NCBI GenBank assembly: GCA_019843655.1
Contig: JACDQD010000011.1
Coordinates: 11,140,604 to 11,204,603 of the forward strand
Source: Lethocerus indicus
Taxonomy: Eukaryota; Arthropoda; Insecta; Hemiptera; Belostomatidae
Reading direction: 5' to 3'
DNA length: 64,000 bases
Shown: positions 25,101-38,700 of the stretch, piece after piece
Layout of the letters: every line of letters starts with the position of its first letter
Position numbering within the stretch: the first letter of the stretch is position 1
The notes under the pieces: model-generated
Databases searched by the model: none
Told to the model about the DNA's origin: nothing
What the model saw: only the letters and a program-made list of their open reading frames with translations
Program-made: the position numbers and the translations under genes

Positions 25101-28100
25101 ACACATTTAGACCCTGTAAGCGCAGAATCGTACTAAATAATTTGATGATAAATATTTTCTTCCATGTATCTCCCATATCCTCGTTTTTTCTATGTGTTAT
25201 GCTTATTCAGGGTATATTATAGCTGTAAGAGTCTTATTCGTTTCTATACATGTTTATGTAGCTCTACCGTGCTGACCCCACATGCGAGTTGAAATAGGAC
25301 AATGCCTTTTTCAGGAATTTATGGGTTTGAAATCATTATCTTAAAATGACTTCCTTCGGGGAGGGTCGATGTATCGGTGATAGGTGGGTCAGCACATGCT
25401 GTGAGTTGGACTTTTTTTCTTCGACATCTTAATTCACTTTCGGACGGAGGCTTCAGGAAATTAGCAGGTAAATGTTTTTATCGCGTTCCAGGTGCCCGGG
25501 GTCGTAGACCCCCTCTTTGTTTTCCGTCGCCGGACCACCCCCGCGTTGTTTCCCCCGCCCAGCGGGGTTGTAGGCAAACAGTGGCCGTGCACGGTCGGGG
25601 TCCATTACGGCCGACCCGCAGGCATTGTTTCCGCGAACGCCGGGATGTCCCATTAGGCGTCGTTCGGTATACCCCCTACCCCGACCCAAAAGTGAAAAGT
25701 CAGTTAGCAGCAGCGAAAGTGCTTTCCGGACTTACGAGCATGTCAGTCGAGCATTTTTATTGCACCTGGACATCCGCCGCTCGACCTCTTTTCGTGACTC
25801 CGAACAATACGGCCGAACCCCAACCTTAAACCGACTTTTCCCTTTTGCCGTAATACGGTCTATATATTTCGATATTTGAAGACGTTTTCTGTGTTATTTT
25901 ATGGCCTCGGCGTTGGAAGATAACCTATATTGGTTACAGTAGTGTATTTATATTGATGGAAAGAAACGTGGCAGACGTGAGAAGGTTCTTATCCACGACT
26001 TTCAACACTGAAATAGCTCATTCTGCGGTAGCGTACCTCAGTCCGGTACTTTCAAGCTTGTTCCTCTGGCGATTATTCATTATATTGCGCCTATTTTATG
26101 AACTTTCCGAAGCTCGTTCCAAAGAAAATCGTCTAATTAATTTTAAAATGATATAACTACACCTACTTCTGTGTTGCGTTATCGGGTCAGGTATCACGAT
26201 TGGTCGGCGAGCTCCCCGTTCGTTACTACCGTTTCATACGTGCCGTATATTATTTCTGAAAAGGGTTAACAATTATCGGTTCTAACTACACGGGTCGGTT
26301 GGAGGGGCCAACCCGGCATTAGTAGTTATATTGCTCCCGCTCGGATTATAGATCTGTTACCGACTCCCGTCTCTCTGCCGGGATTCGGGCGATAAAATAC
26401 CGGTTAGGGGTCTATAAGCGACCCCCTCCTCCCCGGCCGGCTTCAATACCATGTTTACTTCTCTACAATTACTTCGCTAATTGGAGCCCGCGGCCCGGAG
26501 AAAACTTCCAATTACGCGTTCGGGCGCCGGAGCGGCGTTGTTTATGTTTATCTTCCGCTTACCGGGGCGGCGTCTGTTCGGGAATTCGTCGAGCGCGGGG
26601 GAAAGTCTCTTCGATGTAATTGGTGGATCAGGACCACATTTGTAATTGACCCGTCGATTGGACGAACGCGGACCAATCACTTCCTGGAGTTGATTACAAT
26701 TTCGGACGATTGTTCGGTTTAATTTAAAGCGGTTGAAGATTAGGGAGCAACCGATGTTAACTCTACTATGATTTCATTCGCGTTTGTTCGACATCAATTT
26801 CAACAACTGTATTACAGGAAACTATTGTAATATTAAGAACCTCAATTATCGAGTTCTAATTATTTTATTTGAAAAAATAGCGCGAAGTGTGAATCTTGAA
26901 ACTACAGGCCCTACATTGGAGTTACTTATTTGTATAATTTGTTGATCGAGTATGAACTTATCAATTCTTACGAGAAATTTATACATAGATTTAGTTTTTC
27001 GAAACTAAATTCTTATTGTTGAGCCAAACTGTCAATGAATGTCTTTGTAATTTGCAAATCCCGCAGAATAAAACAAAAATTTCTCATTAAAATCGGCATT
27101 TTGGTATAACAGATTTTATTGTATGTACAATCGTTGCTGATTTTCTGATTTACGAATGTTTTCATTAATCTGCCGCCTTTCAAACAAAATTCGAATTGAA
27201 ATTTATTTATTTTTTCTGATCGAAAGCCATTCGGGTGGCTGGGAGTCCGACTGCTATTCCACAGTTCGTTCGTAAAAATGTTTACGTTCGTACGGGGCTA
27301 ATAAATAAGGGGTAAAAGCCGGGAGGCCCAGCGAAGTGGAAGACGCGCGGTTAATGCCGCCAATAAGATAGACTAACTAATGCCGCGGCGGGAGAGAGAA
27401 AAACAGGTAATCCCTTAATGGCGGCCCTACTCCGGGACCAACAAACTGTCTCAATTAGCATAATCCTAATTAGTTTCCAACAAGTATCCCAAATTAAATG
27501 CCCCGGAGTCCCGATGGTTTATCCGAGCGGTTTAAATTTTCTGAATATCGTTCGCCGTTTTTTCCCCGGGCTCGTGACGTTTTTATTTTATTTGTATTTT
27601 TTATCCGCGCCGGCGTACCTCTCTCAGAAGTCAAAGCGCCGGCCGTTTATTGGGGATCAACGCGTCGGCGGTATTAGTCGCGCCCCCGCCGGAGCCCCTA
27701 ATTTATGCCCACCGCTTGTTTAAGCCTACTTATCTTTTAAACGGATTTGATGGCAAAATATACGGCGATATCATTGAAAATGTGATACATTGCAACTTGG
27801 CCGTCTTTTATGTTTTCTCCGTTTGTTTGTTTATTTATTTTTTTTATAACGCCGCTTGTAAACGCGAAACTCCCGTGATGGGCAGACAAGTGGGTCGACG
27901 CCATAAATATAATTTTATGGCAGCCCGAAGCCCCCTCGGGACGGGGGGCTACCTGTCGATTTCCGTTGTAACTTAACTGTGCTTTATGGTGACAGTACCG
28001 TTGCCCCGTCCTCAGGGGAGGTTTCGTCCTTCACTCAACTCATTTACTTTCCCATGCAGGTCTGCATTCCTGTACTGTCTTTCACATACCGTTTGTTTTC

Positions 28101-30240
28101 AAACGGTTTGTGTAACGAACAAATTTACAATTTATACTTAGGTTTTCACGACTCCCTGATTTAAATAGGCAATATAGTTATTACCCAGAACGTTTGCTCT
28201 TCATAAATTGTAAGTAGATCTTGATAAATCGGATATTTGCAGATATTATTGCAGATATTGTTATATTCACAGCGGTTTAATAACACTGACATTATTTAAA
28301 GATCATTACTGAATTTTTATGACACATAAAAATAAAAAATGGGCTAACGTGGAATAGACAAAAGTTGAAACTTCTTTATTCTAATAAATTATATAAATAT
28401 AATAACTTAAGTAAAGTGAGGAAAGTTAGTATATAAGTGATATAATGAGGTACATGTCGGGCATGATAGTCGAATACCTACGACGAATAACGACTGCTCT
28501 GTTGTATGATGAATTCCTTTACATTTTAAAGACCAGTTCTCACCCTTAGGAATAGGCCCAGGCATTTACGCCGTTGAAAATATTGGTGGGGGGGAGTTAA
28601 AAAAATATTATTTATGTGGAGCGGATTTCCACCGATAATTGTGTTAGGCCGGCGGCCCCTGAGGTCTGATCGGCGAGGGCGGGCGCTCTGCAATTAGACT
28701 TAACTCGGCCATTATGGTGAAGTAGGGTTGCCCTTGCCCTTGCCCAACGTGCACGGTGATGGATGCCATGCTTATCTTATTAAATAATTTCAGCCGGCCC
28801 CACAATCGTCCGCCCATTCTTCTGGGAACCGTGCCCCGATATTCCGTTTCAAATGTACAGATCACTCCTATTATTTAAACAGAATCTTTCAGTATCAAAC
28901 TTCGACTGCAATTAAATTAAGAACATTTGCCGAAAACGTAGATCCTATTTCCAAGTGGTAATCTAGCAGTTGCTTTATCATCCTTTTGCACTACAGTAAT
29001 ATATATTGTTTTATTTTCTACTTAGCTCGTACTTTTCGGTTTAATACTGATGTGTATTTTATTGCATTGTAACCGGAGCAACAAAATTTTCTTGCCTCCA
29101 AATTTCTTTTAACGATCTCTTAGTTTTTTCGTTTCTCTCACTTTCGTCAATGTTTGAGGACTGCTGTATATTATTTCTCCTGGCTTTTATAATTATCCGT
29201 CCGATTATTAAATAAATAAATGGGCCTGAGCTTTCAATTTTGAAGAAATAAAGTAATTACAATAATTGAAATGGAAAGGAGTTTTTTAATGCTGTTTTAT
29301 TGTAAAATTGTCAAATGTTATCATATCATGTCATACAAGGTTTTGAATTTTTGAAGATTTTTTTAGATTTGCGATGTTAGTTATATTCGTAGTTTCCAAT
29401 TGCTTATTTTGATTTGCTCCCCACAAACAAAAGTGTCATTATTTCTTGCTAATATACACAATTTGGCATCGTCGTATTTTTATAATTTAGCTATACATAA
29501 TGGTTTTTGTAACTTTTGTCATCTTCCGCACTGGTAATATATGTATTATGCAGTGCGCATACGGGACCGTGCGTATATTCATGTCGTATCGTCATGTGTG
29601 TACTCTGAATTTATGCTCAACGTGACGCCCCACCAATCTGGGTCACCTTAACTGTACGGAGAGCGCAAATGATTTACAGGCACGTACAGACGGTTATATA
29701 CATAACGTAGGGCGGTATCATGAATACAATGCGTTTTAGGGGACTAAAAAACAGATCGAGTTGGTGAAATTGGTGAAATGTTTTTAATGGTTAGAATCCG
29801 GCGTCCATCTAGTTTAAGACCAAGATGTAGGCGGGCGGAAGCAGTTTACTCGTTTATTATTTTCCTTATTTTCGGTATAATTGGGCTTTAATATATGAGA
29901 AAAAATTATTCTCATTTGTATAAATCTTGCAAATCTTCTGTCTCGCAACAGTAAAATGGCAATATATTGATGGTGGCGAGAAACCGAAACCGTCCTAACA
30001 TGTGGTGGTCCAAACATTCGCTGATGGACATGTATAATCAGTTATATTTATTTTACACCCATCATAAACCGTTGGATTTTCTCGCATTCTACTGAAGGTG
30101 TCAAACCTAAACTGAGGGAGCTAAGGATTTCTTGAACGTTAGTTTTAGAACATCGATGAACACAAGCTGTCTCTAGCTTATACGGTGGTGAAAGTGATAT
30201 ACAACACCTTTGTGATTGTCCGAATGAAAACTGTCAGGGT
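25101..30240. other. non-coding segment with islands at 25470-25720, 26280-26690, 27290-27720 and 28620-28860
   Basis: The 150-codon frame at 25377-25829 runs through a CpG island and lacks any recognisable domain. A triplicated CCCTTG word lies at 28730-28745. The long AT-rich stretches 26700-27240 and 28870-30000 hold only ATTA/TAAT words and poly-T or poly-A patches. No exon, RNA gene or transposon terminus was found. Confidence 0.6.
27901..27920. promoter_or_regulatory. inverted pair of CCATAAA words
   Basis: CCATAAA and TTTATGG flank TATAAT. These words match the Caudal/Abd-B class homeodomain site. Single TTTATGG/CCATAAA words also occur near 3291, 14694, 32210, 36343, 36530 and 49129, mostly within or beside GC-rich islands. 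Confidence 0.3.
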
Positions 30241-31865
30241 ACAAATAAACTCGTCGGTAATTGGTGGCGGTCAGTAGGGCCAAGTTGGCCACTGGAGGGT
30301 CCGGCAATTAGGCCCGCCCCACTCTCCCTTTTCGCGTTTACATTTTCCGAAAATGGGGCCGAAACGATTGTGTTTACAAATATTTGCCCCCCGACGATGA
30401 CTGGGCGCATCGAATCGGCGGCTGTCCCGACTTTCCCCGGTGACCCAGTTGTCGCCCAGAAGGGAAATTTTTATGACGCGGCAATAAATCTAACTCGGGA
30501 ATAAGTTCTGACGCTATTTACAAGAGCGCCGAAAGGGTTCGTACACTACGAAACTGGGCCCCTGCCCCCGTAACTCAGACCTACATATTTGGGGGTCACT
30601 TTTTTCGGTAGATTTACTGCCCCTCTCCTCAATGAACTTGGCGCGCGTGACCCGGTTTGCCGCTCAAATAAACGCGGGTTTGAACACTCCTTCAGCATTT
30701 AGTTGTGCCACTCTAGGCGATAGAAATAAATTAAATTTTGACGTCCGTTATTGTGTCGGGGGTGCGAGGGAAAACTGTCTATTTTGTTCGCTACTTTACT
30801 GCCTTGAAACTGGAACGACATTAGTTTTTTTCAAAGGTTTCACTTTCTGTTCATATTTTAAAATTGTTTGTAACAAGTTCCCATGCCCTGTTTGGTGTGA
30901 CAATCATTTTCGACATTCCTTTATATCTTCCGCTGACATCTGGCTGTTAAATAAAGCATAAAAATTACATCGTTATTATTGCTATGGATTTATGTTCACT
31001 GACTTCAATTGCAGTATTAATTTATTATACAAATTGTATTTGACGGTGTAATTATCATACGCATCTATAAACAATACAATCGCTGCCGGTTTATTCTTCG
31101 GGTAACGGAGCCTCGAGGAATTGGGCCATCGGCGTTCCTCGGATAGCATCTTTCTCGGTGGGAGAGTCTGGTTATTTTCTTGGCCGGGGAGGTTTATATT
31201 TTTACCGAGGCCTGGGGCTCGGGCCGGATAATGCGAAAACCGCGCGGTCCGCCGGTCGGTAGATGTATCCGGCCAGATAGCGGAGGAATACCGTGCCCAG
31301 AAAGCTGTGTACGCCCAGATTATTTTCTGAATTATCGCGAAGATAGGCCGAGGGGAAGGTTCGAGGCTTGCGATACGAACACTGGAAGCGGTCTGTGCTT
31401 GGGGGAATTTAAAGAATAAATAATGACTTCGGGGTATTTTTGCAGTACGTACGTTCAATAGATTTAAGCGAAACTTTTTTTAAAATCGGATCTTCAATTG
31501 TTTTGACCTCTCGTCGTCATGAAATCAGTGTGGCTGTTATTTCATATAGTTCACCTGTGGCCCTCCGCGGTACTTGCGGCACTGGCTGGTAGAGGGCATC
31601 CCTCTAACGTTAATCCAGAGGGTTATTGATATGAATAACACGAGCTATAGAATAAGGACTGATAGATAGGGAACCGGCGGCCTAAAGGGACTGAGACGGG
31701 ACGGTCGATCCTCTATACAACGTCCGGCAACAACGGAACAATAGCGAAGTCTATGGAGAACATCAATAATTTGTTCCCATCCGGGGCCATGTCGCTTGGA
31801 TTTAGTTTGTAGGAGGGAGTACTTGCTTCTTTTGCTTGCTATGACTTATTTGGTTCTAAGCTAAA

Positions 31866-31894
31866 CCTGTTTCGACGTCTTCCTATCATCAGTA
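31866..31894 (-). repeat. hammerhead-like motif, decayed
   Basis: On the - strand CTGATGA (31892-31886) is followed by a 12-base spacer and GAAAC (31873-31869), so both core strings and their spacing are present. The spacer does not form a clear stem II, and the expected GTC triplet reads as GTT. The 3' flank differs from the CCGGTCT group. It may be a different subfamily or a chance match. It is listed because spacing and strand agree with four other - strand copies. Confidence 0.25.
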
Positions 31895-32079
31895 CTATTC
31901 CTTTAATTAATACTAATGTACTAATGTCGGCTGCTAACTTGGTACTATCTGCTACCCCCACAAATGTCTTAACATATTTAGAGAGATAACTTTGTTTACT
32001 TTATTTAGTTCACTAAAATTTTGAATACTTCGAATTTGTTTACACACTTGACTTTTCCGCATTTCTAAAGACCTCTTCT

Positions 32080-32110
32080 GTCGGAATCCGTTTCGAGGAC
32101 AGATTCCGAC
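32080..32110. repeat. perfect 9-bp hairpin
   Basis: GTCGGAATC (32080-32088) pairs with GATTCCGAC (32102-32110) around a 13-base loop. No T run follows, and no associated gene is seen. Confidence 0.5.
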
Positions 32111-33383
32111 TTTCAGATTGGGCTTGACGGATCGTCGGGCGAAGCCCCTGAACTTATCTAAGTATCTCGATGTTGTGTTACCTGCGAGGGCCCGGGTTAA
32201 CGGCCCTTTTTATGGGCCGGTCGGTCCCCTCTCCGCCCATTGTTTCCCGACCTCGAGGGGGGAATCCTATAATTGACATTTGTTTGTTTATCGGCGGTGT
32301 CACACTTCTGAAATATGTGTGACCAATTATCGTCCCCCAATTCTCTAATCGGGTCCTACATCTTTCGGGCCGTGTACACAACATGTCACTTGTGATTCGA
32401 TTATTTTTTGTCGCTAGTATTCCCGTTTAATAAACATTTGTTTTTAAACATTCGGTTCGATCATGATATATGAGATTTTTTTCTGGCTTACCCGAGCTAG
32501 AAAATCTTCGGTTTCTAATTTCCGACTGCCCTCCCACCGGTAGATAAAGGCCTTCAGTAATATAAGATACCGGTTTTGTACCCACTGATTTCTGAAACGC
32601 AAGGTAGAGAAAAAGGTTTGTTCACAAAAGTTAAGGATTGTGGCACCTACAGTAGTATGAATGTAGATGATAAGATTTAGTAACTTATCATATGAAATGA
32701 ATGAGTTTAAAGGCCCGAAACTTTTTTTTAACACAGAGCTCTAAGGTTCGAGAGTTTTGAATAACTTATTCCGGACGCAGATAGACTACTAATCTGTCAT
32801 TTAGTAGACCACACAATTTTGATTTCTGTAAGATCACGGAATAGGAGATAAGAGTTAGGACCGAAGCGATAAACTTCGAAGTAAGACCGAGAATTTAGGA
32901 TTCGGATAAGAGTGAATGCCAAGTAGATCTTAACTTATTTAGAACTGCCTAATTTAAAATTCCTAACGTTAGATCAGATATTCGGCCGCGATGGAGCGGC
33001 CCGCGTACGGGAGAGATTTTTAAACGTCTACACTGCCGGCGCTGGGCGTTTAATACAAGAGCGAAGGTGAGACCCCCTTCCGTATCTGGGGGGGTTTATC
33101 TCCAATACTATCGGAGCGAGCCGGGGCTATCTCCGGACGTGTCTCTGTCGCCTCTAAATATATACGCCACGCTTCTCCGCGTTCCCCCTTATCACTTCCC
33201 ACCGAAAGGGGAGAGACAAATTCAAAGTGGACCTTCTTGTTCTTGTATTAACTCCTATTAATCATTTACCCCCACCCCCGGCTTTATCCCCCCTCCCCAC
33301 CCGCTTCTTTGTTCCGACCCCCCGTTCCACAAATTAAATACCTTTTAACGAGAGTCCGGTAGAGAGGTAGTAGAGAGGTCGCG

Positions 33384-33411
33384 TCCTCCCTCCCTCCCTC
33401 CCTCTCTGTCC
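33384..33411 (+). repeat. (CCCT)n microsatellite
   Basis: About four to five CCCT units run into CTCTGTCCC, close to short GA-rich words (TAGAGAGG, twice) just upstream. It lies in the island 32970-33620. Confidence 0.7.
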
Positions 33412-35700
33412 CACAGCCGAACAAAAGGTCGAGCCCGGGGCCGCCGCTATTAATTATTCATCGGCTCCTCTCCGAACGGCAGTCGGGTAATTAAACTCGG
33501 TAGGCGGTTTGCCGTTGCGCCCTTAGGGCGGGCCCCTTCCTATTTGTCCGATGAGTTATCGGCGTCCGGCCGGCCCCGATAAGGCGGCCGGAAAAACCGA
33601 TGGGTCCGTTCGATTTTTTTGTTCCGCCCCCTTTTGTTTCATGTCCATTGTACGGTGGCAGTCTCATCGCTGCTACGCCCTGTCCTTCCGTCGGCTCCTA
33701 TTTACAAGGGGACCATTCTCTCAGACTGTTACTAGTCCAATTACCGGTTACGTTCCGAATCTTGTGTAGCTTATTAAACTTTTATTTGATCGATGAATAG
33801 GACCTGGAAATTGGATGGGAGAAAGCCGGTCGGGTATAAAACAGAATAGAAGATGAGTTGGAATATTTTGTTAATAAAAATTTAACTGTATCTATGTGCT
33901 CTAATCATTCTTGATCAGACCGAATTGTTCTCCGTTTATTTTTATTAGAACGTTTCACATTAATGTTTCGGGCGAGTCTCAATCGTGCTAGGATTTTCTA
34001 AAATCCGAATTTTTGTCATACCTAGTGGAATTGAAATAGGGAAATGTAATGTAGAGCATTAAAATTATGGAAAGAAATCTGGAGAATAAGGCGAGCCAAT
34101 TGGCTGTAAGAGAGGCGTTGCTGGGTTTTCAGTTAGTTTATGAAGTACCCGGTCGATGTAGTTACAAGGGGCGGGTCCCCCCCAATAAATCGGGGCCCGG
34201 CTCTCGGGGCTAATTGTTGCCGGGTCCAGTTTTTCACCCGCGGGCGGCGTTTCGGCTTCTGCGAGCTCCCCGGTCCGGCCTCTCATTAATATGTTAAACG
34301 CGGAGGGGGCTAAAAAACAGTAGATTTCACGGCGCTGGACCTCCGAGGGCGTCTCGCCACCGCCACGTTTCTTACGCCCGGCTTGCATTTATTTCGACCG
34401 GGGTTTTATTGCATTTCATTTGCACTTTTAGTGGCCGGGGGACCTTTTGAAGAACCCAACAGGTGTCGGTTGTCGCGTCGGACACCGCTATCTGCTCGCT
34501 TAATCGATTTACGATCTGTGAACGATGGATTTCACGACTGACCGCTGTTTGGTTCTACTGCGTATAATATTATAGGCGCCTAATTAATTTGTTGATTTTT
34601 TGGAAAATACCGAGTACTAGTGCTGAAAATAAATGGGGTACGTTAAAGTTTTACGTTAACCTATTTAAAAATATTGTAATAAAAAAAGTGGACAATGATA
34701 AATTATGGCTTCCGCATATTAATTTTGGCATACGATGGTTGTAAAAATCCAAAATAAAATACGGGCCATATATACTGTATTTTTCCCTTTCAATACATAC
34801 ACGAACTTGGGTTTTGTTGTTTTATTTACCTATTCAGAATAATTAAGCGTTCGCCGGTCATTGTGTAGTTCGTTCCCTCGAAAGAAAAATGAGTAATACA
34901 TAAATGCGCTTCATTTGAGAAACTGTTGTTATTATAATTGCGGCGTGAAAAGCGATAACTCGGGTTGATTGCGAGGGGCGAGTTTTCAGTTTATTATAGG
35001 GAGGCCGGCTGGTATTTATTATGAAAACGGACGGTTGTCGCCTCGGAGCTATCGTCGCCATTTAAGATAAACGGAAAGATTGATTGGTCGGCCGGCGGCG
35101 GCCCACACTTCGGACAGTTTAATTGGACTAGTTTTTCAACGCGGCCACCGAGTCCCTCCGGAATTGCTTAACTAATATACCCCAACGATTTTCAATTAAT
35201 CTATCGTTTACCGGGGCCTATCATTTCGGGAGGGCCCCCTCCCGGCCGGACCATTTCGCGGGAATTAATTTATTTAACATTTTACGGGATACCTTATTTC
35301 GCATTTCAGGTTTGTAACCGGCGGCCGACACTTTTTTAAGGTTTATTCCTTAGCCACAACCGGTAACAGTCTCCCTCGCTTAAACTACGCCTCCCGTTTT
35401 GGGCGCTGCTATAAAGCAGCACATACGGCCCCTCGGCCTTAGATGGCGGCCGAGACCTTTCCCTCGCGGATATGGGCCCGGGCAGATAGGGCGGCGGGCG
35501 ATGTTGCCGAAAAAAACTCTTTTGTCGTTCCTCTCGTCTCGTTCTTATTCCATTTTTGTTTTCTTAGGCGACGATGTGGCCTCCTCGGGTCCGGCCAAAT
35601 TCTCTTCTTTTCGCGGCCCTCACATCTTGTTCCAGGAATATAACCGAGCTCCTCCTGTATTGTGTTAAACGGGTTCTCTTTGCGTCCGTAATTTTACTTG

Positions 35701-38700
35701 CAGTTGTCACTTTTGTTATTGTACTTTTGAATGCTGCGTGTTGTTCAATTTAATGTTCACCTACATATAGGAGAATCTGGCGGCAAGCCAACAAAAATTT
35801 GTTCCCTATCTACTCTGCTTCAAGCCCTGATGGGGGTCACGGTAGGGAAACACACGTGTAGGAGCTGCTGGTTCCAAGAAACTGGCGAATTCTCATACAC
35901 TGGGAGGACCAGTCTGTCTGGCCCAGAGAAACTTTTCCGGCGATAGAATTTACTAAAGGGGTCCGAAAGGTTAGGTTTCGTTTCTTTGAAGGTTCTTCTT
36001 CTGTTCGGAAGAAAGTTCCGCCGAACCCCTTGAGCCCGGACGATTGGGGCCGACGACCACGCGCTCTCGTCAGTGGTGATGGTATGGAGGGGGGGGGGTC
36101 TTGGCGGCTTGCCGATAAAAAGTCGGCCGATTGATAAAAACCAACAATTTATTGGCGTCTCGGGTGGCATCAGCGGAGTAGACTATGGGTAAACGCTCGG
36201 ACGAAAAATTCCCTTTTTTTCCCCCTTTCGGACCCCTCCCCCCCTCCATTTCGCGCCAACCCTTTGGAAGTCGGCACGGTGAAAAATAAATTATTGGCCT
36301 CCTCTCTTCTTCGTCCTTTTTTTTCTCCTGGTATGACGCCGGGCCATAAAAGAGCCAGCGGTGCGAGTGTCTGTCATTTGGTGGGAAAAAATTGTTAAGT
36401 TTTTTTGGTCGCGCTCGGAGACCTATCGACCGCTGTGTGGTGGGACCCGTTTGACCTTGCCAATCGGCTCCTCGGCCACCGGGCGGCTATTTTTAACAAT
36501 GGAATAGAAATTTATTCCGCCCTCGGTTTTATGGATTTATATGTTATCGTCGATTTTTCCCCCCCGCTCAAATTCCTGCCGTCGCGGATTGAAAAAAGGA
36601 ATTGAAGAACTGAGTTTGATCCGGCGGACAGATTGAGGAGGAAACTCGATTTGCCGCTCCTCGAGAATGGATTTGGAAAGCGAAGATTTGTATTACGCTG
36701 TACTGCTGTACGGTGACCAAAAAGCTCCATTCATCATCGAGCCCGTTTATATTACCGGGTCGAAACCCGGAAATTTATACCTAGTTATCAAGTCAGTTAG
36801 TTAGAATATTATTTGGAATTACTGTGCGTAGCTAGATCTTAAGTTTAACGATTTTTTAAATCTACGCGTCGCGAACATGCACTTAAATGTTAGTACAGTG
36901 TCGTCACGGTAAAAAACCTCGACTATATATATGCCTAGCGAATCGGTTTAAGATTCTACTAAATCTTTCCTTACCTACGATGTAGAAAACATGGCCGTTA
37001 ATCACAGAGGTCAGCTTGTCTTTAGCAAGGAGCAAGTTAACAGGCGACCTTAAATCAGAAGGTCAAGGCCGAGTATTTTATTTTATATATATTTTTCTTC
37101 TATATCTAAATTGCCATACTTATACTATAGTCTCTAACAATTTGGTTTTATTAATCTCTGAACCTAGGGTTTGGAAAGTTTGTTATAAAGTGTCTAGAGA
37201 TTTTTTCGTTTTTGGGTCTAGCACTAGGGAAAATGGGAGCGTTTGAAGTCACTGCGGGAGCGGTAAAAGGAGAAAGTAATCCTCTCCCTCTCGTGTATAC
37301 TCCTCCTTCACTGCCTCCTCCGAGCATAATCAAATATCGAATGAATTTAAATATTCATCGGCGGGTTAATAGCGTTCCGTCTTGAATGAATAGTCGCTTC
37401 GGACCCTAAGTGGTACCCGACAGGCGTTGACCATATTTGTGGGATGTTTATCTTTAGCCTTATGGTCGGATCATCAACTTTTATTGGAGCCGTTATGGGC
37501 CGGACCGCGATAAGATTTAAGCCCCGAATCGTTCGAACGAAGATAAAGGTACTGTGTTTTTATTCCCGTTTTATTTGGAACCTATATTGACCATTTACCT
37601 AATGAAATGGACGATATCCACAGTAGGATAATATACAGTTTCTTTTTTTTAGTTAATTCTATTATGTTCATTCTCTCTTGTGTGAAAGTTCTGCTCTCAA
37701 TACTACCTGGCGACTGCTCCTTTAACCTTTAATTCCGAATTAATTTATTAGAGTACCGCCGATGAATTTTTGACAAGCACTCGCGTGATTATTATACAGC
37801 CAGCTGGCTTTAGTCACAAACTTCGCCAATAAGTGGGGGATGTTTAATGCGCGGTCCCGCAAATGGGACTTGGCCGACTTGAAACTCTGCCTGTCCCGGG
37901 CGGTTTGATATACGAGTTGCAAGTCTCGGTTGTATACTGTTCACATTTGATAGCGCATCCATCTTGGACGTTTGTTGGTTTTATATTTTGTGCCAAAGAT
38001 TATATCTTATGTTTTGTTCGACTCTGTTTGAGTTATGATGAATTTCAGTGCGCTAGATGCGGTCAAGGAAAATAGTTGGCCTGCGGTCTGCAGGGATTTT
38101 AACCCGAGGCAAAGATTTTGTATTATGATGAATTAAAATTCCTATAGGGAATTAGCTCCAGGATGTAACAAGATAATTTTGACATCATGGCCTATTGCTA
38201 GAGTAATTTACATACGCGATCCGAATCCTTCTCAACTGCAATTTCAGAGAAATCATCGGATCGTCTATTTCCCTATGCCATACACCGAGTCCATCATTTA
38301 GTCATTAAGGGAGCAAGTCATTGTATCCTTCTTTCTGCATGCCTATCTCCAAGCCAATAATATTTTCTACAAAGCCCCCCCAATAGGGGTTGTGCACCTG
38401 TGTTTGAAACTGGAGGGTGAAGCGGCATTGAGATATGCGAAATAAGTCGGCCTTGTTTATATATTTATTGCGGCCATTCACAACCGAAGTGGCTTTCGGG
38501 CCCATTCGAAATTCCCGCGGACCCCTCCTTAAGGCCCTATTTCCATTTGCATAACTATCCCACCCACGGTCTCTTTCTGTCCTGTGCTCGGGGCCATCCT
38601 ACGGTGTGCTCGCAACCCGATTACCATCATTCAGGACCAGCGTGTCTCATCCGAAGTTGTACAGGCGATTCTTATACAGCTGCTTACACTGTGCCCCCCC

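Larger units (their letters stand above)
30241..35700. other. non-coding segment with islands at 30250-30640, 31080-31400, 32970-33620, 34100-34420 and 35030-35640
   Basis: The 158-codon - strand frame (30982-31458) straddles an island and has no known motif. One decayed hammerhead-like motif (31866) and one 9-bp hairpin (32080) are present. The gap 32400-32960 is AT-rich and rich in TTAG/CTTA words. The gap 34560-34850 is AT-rich without structure. Confidence 0.6.

Noticed and set aside
25455..25470. + strand AGCAG|GTAAAT as a third ratchet point
   Set aside because: The upstream sequence is purine-rich with no pyrimidine tract, so the acceptor half is not credible. The same holds for CAG|GTAA words at 27403 and 57195.
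25377..25829. 150-codon open frame on the + strand
   Set aside because: CpG-rich composition keeps two forward frames and one reverse frame open over the same bases. No conserved domain recognised.
30982..31458. 158-codon open frame on the - strand
   Set aside because: No recognisable motif, part GC island and part AT-rich gap, and opposite to the inferred transcription strand. Chance openness is the simplest reading.
35290..35318. TTTCAG|GTTTGT as a ratchet point
   Set aside because: The acceptor is fair but GTTTGT is a weak donor with a non-consensus base at +3.
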